A stretch of DNA of 17,461 nucleotides from assembly GCA_031390175.1 (NCBI GenBank), contig JANMTF010000040.1:1-17461 (forward strand), in the 5' to 3' direction. Source of the DNA: JAAFIP01 sp031390175. Lineage in GTDB: Bacteria; Pseudomonadota; Gammaproteobacteria; Burkholderiales; Burkholderiaceae_C. The notes beneath the pieces are model-generated. The model worked only from the letters and a program-made list of their open reading frames with translations. It had not been told where the DNA came from and made no database searches. Position 1 is the stretch's first letter. Each line of letters starts with the position of its first letter. A program made the translations under genes and the position numbers. Shown piece after piece: positions 13,051 through 17,461 of this stretch.

Positions 13051-14417
13051 TCGCGCCGCCAACCAGCGCGCCCGCCCAGCCCACAAGCCCGCCAGCGAAG
13101 CCCGGCGCGCCTGCACCTGCAGTGCCCGCGAAGGACGAAAAAAAAGGTGCACCGCGCAGCCTGCGCAGCTGGCTGCTGATCGCACTGGGCGTGGTGCTGG
13201 TGGTGGTTTTGATCCTGTATTTGCTGCGCAACGTGTTGCTGGGCACGCCCACCCCGGTGTACGCCGCCACCAGCGGGCAGCTGGTGCAAACCGTGGTGGC
13301 CAGTGGCCGGGTGGTCTCGCCGCAGCGGGTGACGGTGGCGCTGCAAAGCTCGGGCCGGGTGCAACGGGTGGCTGTGGCCGAAGGCCAAACCGTAGAACGC
13401 GGGCAGCTGCTGATTGAGCTGGACAACAGCGATGCCCGCGCCAGCCTGGCCCAAGCCCGCGCCGGAGTCGGCCAAGCCCAGGCCCGCGTGCGGCAACTGC
13501 GCGAGCTGAGCCAGCCGGTGGCAGCGCAAGCGCTGGCGCAGGCTCAGGCCACGGCGTTGCAAGCACGCAAGGCGCTGGCGCGCAACCGCGACCTGGTAGC
13601 GCAAGGCTTTATCAGTCAAGCTGCACTGGACGACGCGCAGCGCGCGCTGGCTGTGGCCGACAGCCAGGTGGCCAGCGCCCAGGCACATGCAGCAACCAAT
13701 ACACCGAGCGGCAGCGACGCCGCGCTGGCCCAGGCCGCGCTGGCCCAGGCGGTGGCTGGCCAGCAGTTGGCCAGCGTCAAGCTAGCGCAAGGGCAGGTGC
13801 TGGCACCCAGCGGCGGCGTGTTGATCTCGCGCGATGTGGAGGTGGGCGACATCGTGCAACCGGGCAAGGAGTTGATGGTGTTGGCAGCAAGCGGGCAAAC
13901 CCAGGTGCTGGTGCAGATTGATGAAAAGAATCTGTCAAAAATCGCACTCGGACAAAAAGCCCTGGGCTCGGCTGATGCGTTTGCCAGCCAACGATTTGAT
14001 GCGGTGGTGGCCTACATCAACCCTGGCGTGGACGCTGCACGCGGCTCGGTGGATGTCAAGCTGAATGTGACCCAGCCGCCTGCGTATTTGCGCCAGGATA
14101 TGACGGTATCGATTGACATTGAAACCGCCCGCCGCACCGCCAGCGTGGTGGTGCCCACCAGCACCCTGAATGACGCAGCAAGCGACCAGCCATGGGTGCT
14201 GGTGGTGCGGGGAAAACGCGCCGTCAAGCAGCTCGTGACGCTGGGCCTGCGCGGTGACACGCGGGTGGAGGTGCTTACCGGCATCGCCGCAGGCGAGGGT
14301 GTGGTGCCAGTGTCTAAAACGGGAGTGAAAGCGGGACAGCGTGTACGCGCCACCGTGACGCCAGAGCCGCCGCCGAGTGCGCAGGCTAGTGCCAAAGCCG
14401 GGCCGCCGATGCGCTGA
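13029..14417 (+). CDS. Periplasmic adaptor (HlyD/MacA-like) of a tripartite ABC exporter
   Basis: This 462-aa protein has a Pro/Ala-rich cytosolic tail (about 1-40), one membrane anchor (about 48-66, LLIALGVVLVVVLILYL), a barrel-sandwich half (LQSSGRVQRVAVAEGQTVERGQ, 105-126), an Ala/Gln-rich coiled-coil hairpin (about 135-255), the second sandwich half (QVLAPSGGVLISRDVEVGDIV, 256-276) and beta-barrel plus membrane-proximal domains to the C-terminus. It bridges an inner-membrane ABC pump to periplasm or an outer-membrane partner. ATG 13029 overlaps DUF326 by 22 nt; GTG 13047 (GTGA overlap) is an alternative. The permease starts 4 bp after its stop. No outer-membrane channel gene is nearby. 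Confidence 0.85.
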   Translation: MPQNELVIAPPTSAPAQPTSPPAKPGAPAPAVPAKDEKKGAPRSLRSWLLIALGVVLVVVLILYLLRNVLLGTPTPVYAATSGQLVQTVVASGRVVSPQRVTVALQSSGRVQRVAVAEGQTVERGQLLIELDNSDARASLAQARAGVGQAQARVRQLRELSQPVAAQALAQAQATALQARKALARNRDLVAQGFISQAALDDAQRALAVADSQVASAQAHAATNTPSGSDAALAQAALAQAVAGQQLASVKLAQGQVLAPSGGVLISRDVEVGDIVQPGKELMVLAASGQTQVLVQIDEKNLSKIALGQKALGSADAFASQRFDAVVAYINPGVDAARGSVDVKLNVTQPPAYLRQDMTVSIDIETARRTASVVVPTSTLNDAASDQPWVLVVRGKRAVKQLVTLGLRGDTRVEVLTGIAAGEGVVPVSKTGVKAGQRVRATVTPEPPPSAQASAKAGPPMR

Positions 14418-14421
14418 AGCC

Positions 14422-15648
14422 ATGAACCCGCTACTACCTTTTGAGTGGGTGCTGGCTACCCGGTTTTTGCGCGAAGGCTTGCTGCAAACGCTGTTCATCG
14501 TCGCCGGCGTGGCGCTGGGCGTGTCGGTGATTGTGTTTATGTCGGCGTTGCTTACCGGGCTGCAAGCCAGTATTTTCAGTACGCTGCTGGACTATCAGGC
14601 GCAAATCGTCATCAAGTCGCCCGACGAAGCGCCGCGCAGCTTGTGGCAAGAGCCAGGCACTGAATTTGCCGCGACAGTGCAGCCACGCGCGCAGCGCGAG
14701 CGATCACTGGACCAGTGGCAAAAGGTGCGCGACACGACACAATCCACCCCCGGTGTGTTGGTGGTGACACCGGTGATCGAGGGGGCGGCGTTTATCGTCC
14801 GTGGCGACGCCAATATCGGTGTGGGCGTGCGCGGTATAGAACCCGAAAGCTATTTGCGGTTGATCGCGCTGAAAGAAAAAATCATTGCAGGCGATGCCGA
14901 ACTGAGCAGCACCGACGTGCTGATTGGCAGCGACCTGGCCAAAGATTTGGGCCTCTCTATCGGCGACAAGCTGACCTTGAAGGCTGCCCTAGGCGCTTCC
15001 ATTGTGTTGTTTGTATCCGGCATTTTTGACTTCGGCAACCGGGGCCAGAACTCCGGCGCCGTCTATGTAGCGCTGCGCACCGGACAAAGCCTTTTAGGCT
15101 TGCCTGGCGGTGTGACCAGCTTGTGGGTCAAGGTGGCGGCACCGTTTGAGGCTGAAACCACTGCGCAGCAAATTGCAGCGCAACCGGGGATCAAAGTGGA
15201 AAGCTGGATTGAAACCAATGCAGAATTCTTTAAAGCGCTATCAGGTCAAACCATGTCTTTCTTTGTGATCCGTTTGTTTGTCGGCTTAACAGCTGCTCTG
15301 GGCATTGCCAGCGTGCTGGTGGTTTCGGTGGTGCAAAAGTCCAAAGAGATCGGTATTTTGCGGGCCACAGGCACCACGCGTGGTCAGATACTGGGCGTTT
15401 TTTTACTGCAAGGCGCCATTTTGGGCTTGCTGGGTTCGCTGTTTGGCTCGTTCATGGGATGGCTTTTTCTGGTGGCCTGGCGCGGCTTTGCCGTCAACGA
15501 TGATGGCGTGCCATTTTTCGTGCTGGAAGCGGGGCCTAGCCTGTATCTGTACGTGGCTGCGGGTGCCACGCTGGTAGGCACACTGTCAGCCTTATTCCCA
15601 GCCCAGCGCGCGGCCCGGCTCGACCCAGCGGTGGCCATCCGTGGCTGA
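14422..15648 (+). CDS. ABC transporter permease (FtsX/MacB-like)
   Basis: This 408-aa protein has one N-terminal membrane helix (about 20-43), a long periplasmic MacB_PCD-type domain (about 45-270, with GVRGIEPESY and a DVLIGSDLAKDLGLSIGDKL motif) and three C-terminal helices of an FtsX domain (about 280-400), including VVSVVQKSKEIGILRATGTTRGQ, the conserved cytoplasmic coupling helix that contacts the ATPase. This is mechanotransmission topology (MacB, LolC/E), without a fused ATPase. ATG 14422 lies 4 bp after the adaptor stop. Its 3' end overlaps the ATPase gene by 8 nt. Substrate unknown. Confidence 0.88.
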   Translation: MNPLLPFEWVLATRFLREGLLQTLFIVAGVALGVSVIVFMSALLTGLQASIFSTLLDYQAQIVIKSPDEAPRSLWQEPGTEFAATVQPRAQRERSLDQWQKVRDTTQSTPGVLVVTPVIEGAAFIVRGDANIGVGVRGIEPESYLRLIALKEKIIAGDAELSSTDVLIGSDLAKDLGLSIGDKLTLKAALGASIVLFVSGIFDFGNRGQNSGAVYVALRTGQSLLGLPGGVTSLWVKVAAPFEAETTAQQIAAQPGIKVESWIETNAEFFKALSGQTMSFFVIRLFVGLTAALGIASVLVVSVVQKSKEIGILRATGTTRGQILGVFLLQGAILGLLGSLFGSFMGWLFLVAWRGFAVNDDGVPFFVLEAGPSLYLYVAAGATLVGTLSALFPAQRAARLDPAVAIRG

Positions 15649-16411
15649 CAAACAAGCGCCGCCGCCGAATGGGCCCACGTTGCGTCTGGAGGACATTCAC
15701 AAGTCGTACGGCACAGGCACCGCACATGAGACAGAGGTACTGCACGGCATTGATTTGAGTTTGGCACGCGGCGAATTTGCCGCACTGATCGGGCCATCAG
15801 GTTCAGGCAAAAGCACCCTGCTTAACATCATTGGCCTGCTGGACAAACCGAGTGCAGGCAAGCTGTTTTTAACCGGGCAAGAAGCTGAAAACCTGCCAGA
15901 CAAAGCGTTGACCCGTTTGAGGGGTGATGCCATCGGCTTTGTATTTCAGTTCCACAACTTGCTACCGGCCTTTACGGCCGTCGAGAACGTCATGCTGCCA
16001 CTGCTGGCCATGCGCGGCAAGCCAGACCAGGAGATGCGCAAGCGCGCAGAAGATTTGATCGACAAGGTAGGTTTAAAACCCTGGGGGCATCACTTGGCCA
16101 ATGACTTATCCGGCGGCCAGCAGCAGCGCGTAGCGATTGCGCGGGCGCTGGTAATGCAGCCCGCGCTGGTGCTGGCCGATGAACCAACTGGCAACCTGGA
16201 TACCCAGTCGGCAGATACGATTTTTGATTTGATGCGCAGCGTGAGCCAAACCAGCGGCACCACATTTTTAATCGTGACCCACGACACGCGTCTGGCCAAG
16301 CGCTGTGACAGGATTATTGAGCTGGTAGATGGACGGATTGACTCAGACAGGCCAAATAGTGTCCGTCATGAGGTCGATAAGCCTGACGCAGATGCACCTT
16401 CCCGTCCATGA
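15641..16411 (+). CDS. ABC transporter ATP-binding protein (LolD/MacB-type)
   Basis: This 256-aa protein has all ATPase motifs: Walker A GPSGSGKS (51-58), Q-loop Q103 (FVFQFHNLLP), signature LSGGQQQRV (156-164), Walker B ALVLADEP with E181, NLD D-loop (185-187) and H-loop H214 (IVTHD). It belongs to the MacB/LolD/FtsE-like subfamily that powers FtsX-type permeases. The start is GTG 15641, overlapping the permease stop by 8 nt, consistent with coupled translation; MADKQAPPPN precedes the first conserved strand. A hydrophilic C-terminal tail (about 235-256) exceeds the core domain. Confidence 0.9.
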   Translation: MADKQAPPPNGPTLRLEDIHKSYGTGTAHETEVLHGIDLSLARGEFAALIGPSGSGKSTLLNIIGLLDKPSAGKLFLTGQEAENLPDKALTRLRGDAIGFVFQFHNLLPAFTAVENVMLPLLAMRGKPDQEMRKRAEDLIDKVGLKPWGHHLANDLSGGQQQRVAIARALVMQPALVLADEPTGNLDTQSADTIFDLMRSVSQTSGTTFLIVTHDTRLAKRCDRIIELVDGRIDSDRPNSVRHEVDKPDADAPSRP

Positions 16412-16428
16412 CATGGGCACATTGTCGC

Positions 16429-16443
16429 GCAGACAGGGTCTGC
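16429..16443 (+). terminator. Short hairpin after the ABC ATPase gene (weak terminator candidate)
   Basis: GCAGAC (16429-16434) and GTCTGC (16438-16443) form a perfect 6-bp stem with a 3-nt loop, 18 bp after the operon's last stop. No T-run follows, so intrinsic termination is doubtful. Confidence 0.2.
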
Positions 16444-16660
16444 CTGAATACCACTATGCACTACAGCGATGCCTTACAGTCAACTACAACAATGTCCAAA
16501 CATATCGCCCTGATCCCGTGATGTTACCCCGTAAAAATGCTGACGCAGTGTTGGGTGAGTGTACGTAGGCTAGTACTCTGGGCGCTTGGCTGCGCAAGAG
16601 TTTTTGGCTCTGTGTGGTTTGTAGTGGGCAGCCCCGGCCTGGAAGGAATTGGGATCAGAT

Positions 16661-16694
16661 GAAGCAAATGGGGTCACAGAAGCAAATGGGGTCA
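16661..16694 (+). repeat. Tandem 16-bp repeat (GAAGCAAATGGGGTCA)
   Basis: GAAGCAAATGGGGTCA occurs at 16661-16676 and 16679-16694 (18-bp period, exact). The second copy runs into the REP-like arm GGGTCAGATCAAAATTC. Such GGGGTCA modules accompany REP/RAYT-type sequences in betaproteobacteria (from memory). Confidence 0.75.
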
Positions 16695-16760
16695 GATCAA
16701 AATTCAGGAAGACCCTCTGCCCGGAGCGCGCAACGCCATAACGAAATTTTGCTCTGACCC
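16689..16760. repeat. REP-like inverted repeat
   Basis: GGGTCAGATCAAAATTC (16689-16705) is nearly the reverse complement of GAAATTTTGCTCTGACCC (16743-16760), with one substitution and one extra T. The 37-nt interval contains the GCGCGCAACG motif that starts the larger inverted repeat. The structure resembles REP sequences mobilised by RAYT transposases. Confidence 0.6.
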
Positions 16761-16789
16761 TTTTTGCGTAGTCTCCGGCGCGCGAGGCC
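16726..16789 (+). repeat. Left copy of a long inverted repeat
   Basis: The first 46 bases (16726-16771, starting GCGCGCAACGCC) match the reverse complement of 17416-17461 with two mismatches (16737 and 16761). Similarity continues more weakly for about 18 bp (16772-16789). The motif includes GAAATTTTGCTCTGACCC and TTTTTGCGTAG. Confidence 0.8.
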
Positions 16790-17397
16790 TTTCCTTTTTT
16801 TTGCCAGCCAAGGGTCCCTTGCGCAGACCCCGCGGCCTGCGCCGCAGCGTGTGCCATGGGAATGCGCCCTAGGCCAGCACCGGGGGGGTGCAGCGCGGCA
16901 AGTCGCTGTGACGGGCGCTGCTTGGCTGAGGTGACTTTTGACAAGTACGCATCATTGCATCACTCTATAAAAGTACATGCACCGAGTTTTTCACCATCAA
17001 AATAATGATTGACGGGATATTTCACTACCAAACAGTCAACGCAAGACGTTGATTGTCCACGTTTTGGCAAGGTACATAAATTCGCATAATTTAGTGTACT
17101 TCGCAGGCTCACCAGCGGCCTTCATGCCACGAAAAAGGGCTGAGAAACAGGATTTTGAGGCCTTTTTAAGATGGTAATCTGGCTGCAAACCAATAGAATA
17201 TTGCGGGAGCAGCTCCTGTATGTGTAGCACGGTGAAATGGGTGTGCAGGTGCCTGCGGGGGCATTTGGGCGTTTGCGGGCACATACAGGCGGTCAAAACC
17301 GCCCGCCCACATGGCCAGCACGCCACAGTAGATTGCAAACACCTGTTTACTCGCTCTGGCGCGAGTTGCGAGGTCTGAGCGCAGAAAGGGCAGGGGA

Positions 17398-17461
17398 GAC
17401 CTGACGCGCCTGAGGCTACGCAAAAGGGGTCAGAGCAAAATTTCGTTATCGCGTTGCGCGC
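17398..17461 (-). repeat. Right copy of the long inverted repeat (cut by window end)
   Basis: Reading the minus strand from 17461 gives GCGCGCAACGCGATAACG and onward, matching the left copy at 16726-16771 in 44 of 46 positions. Weaker similarity extends to about 17398. The copy may continue beyond the window. Confidence 0.8.

Larger units (their letters stand above)
16412..16725. other. Gene-free stretch after the exporter operon
   Basis: No convincing gene is seen here. The stretch holds the short stem at 16429-16443 and the repeats at 16661-16705 described separately. Weak open frames on either strand lack ribosome sites and recognisable motifs. Confidence 0.45.
16726..17461. mobile_element. 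Candidate inverted-repeat-bounded element, RAYT/REP-related or MITE-like, no transposase
   Basis: Two long inverted repeats bound 736 bp (the right one meets the window edge) with no recognisable transposase or other gene inside. Minus-strand open frames (17036-17338, 17166-17423) lack ribosome sites and known motifs. The GGGGTCAGAGCAAAATTTC core resembles sequences flanking REP-associated tyrosine transposase genes. It may be a non-autonomous element, a decayed RAYT locus, or two independent REP units facing each other. No target-site duplication can be assessed because the right boundary is cut. Confidence 0.35.

Noticed and set aside
12202..13566. Minus-strand 454-aa open frame across three genes
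   Set aside because: Antisense to the hydrolase, DUF326 and adaptor genes, whose motifs are unambiguous; long antisense frames are common in G+C-rich DNA.
16570..16944. Minus-strand 124-aa frame in the repeat region
   Set aside because: It runs through the REP-like repeats and is basic, Ala-rich and without a ribosome site; likely a repeat-derived frame rather than a gene.
17036..17338. Minus-strand 100-aa frame inside the inverted-repeat pair
   Set aside because: No recognisable motif or ribosome site and an odd Cys/His/Pro-rich start; I could not support it as a gene, although a decayed gene remains possible.
1..17461. CRISPR array, tRNA or rRNA genes
   Set aside because: No regularly spaced direct repeats with unique spacers and no cloverleaf or rRNA-like segment was seen on either strand.

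Overview
The window reads as chromosomal DNA of a betaproteobacterium, most likely Burkholderiales/Comamonadaceae. This rests on codon style, the mix of families (HI1420-type antitoxin, DUF3309, DUF2177, lipoprotein phospholipase D, RAYT-style GGGGTCAGA repeats) and moderate to high G+C. It is an inference from family content; no marker gene is present.

Layout. (1) 1-2394, + strand, is an accessory patch. It holds the end of an unknown gene, the C-terminal stump of a Gp49-like toxin fused to unrelated DNA, that toxin's XRE antitoxin, a second orphan HI1420-type antitoxin, an intact YefM-YoeB module with its operator palindrome, and a YedK/HMCES-type abasic-site protein. (2) 2395-2780 is gene-free. 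(3) 2781-5069, - strand, is a two-gene unit: a flavodoxin-fold NAD(P)H-dependent reductase followed by an AI-2E-family membrane protein. (4) 5070-5277 is a divergent control region with two clean palindromes. (5) 5278-9817, + strand, is an envelope/stress-like run: a PNPOx-type stress protein with an in-frame amber codon in its N-terminus, two small lipoproteins (one collagen-like, with a 9-bp tandem repeat), a 52-aa DUF3309 membrane peptide, a lipoprotein sorbosone-dehydrogenase-like beta-propeller, a lipoprotein phospholipase D/cardiolipin synthase-like enzyme and a DUF2177 membrane protein. (6) 9870-11240, - strand, is class II fumarase. (7) 11417-12559 is a haloperoxidase-type alpha/beta hydrolase with an added N-terminal glycine-zipper segment. 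(8) 12721-16411 is a tightly overlapping operon: a cysteine-rich DUF326 copper-binding four-helix-bundle protein, then a HlyD/MacA-like adaptor, an FtsX/MacB-like permease and a LolD/MacB-like ATPase. (9) 16412-17461 has no convincing gene but carries direct repeats, REP-like hairpins and a pair of long inverted repeats about 0.7 kb apart, suggesting a RAYT/REP-related or MITE-like element.

The most interesting functional idea is region 8. A Cu(I)-storage-type protein overlaps, by about 22 nt, the first gene of a three-part ABC exporter. All four products are therefore probably made together, which hints at a metal or thiol-stress export role not normally assigned to MacAB-like pumps. The other points worth checking are the amber codon in the PNPOx gene, the truncated toxin with two partnerless antitoxins, and the inverted-repeat element at the right end.
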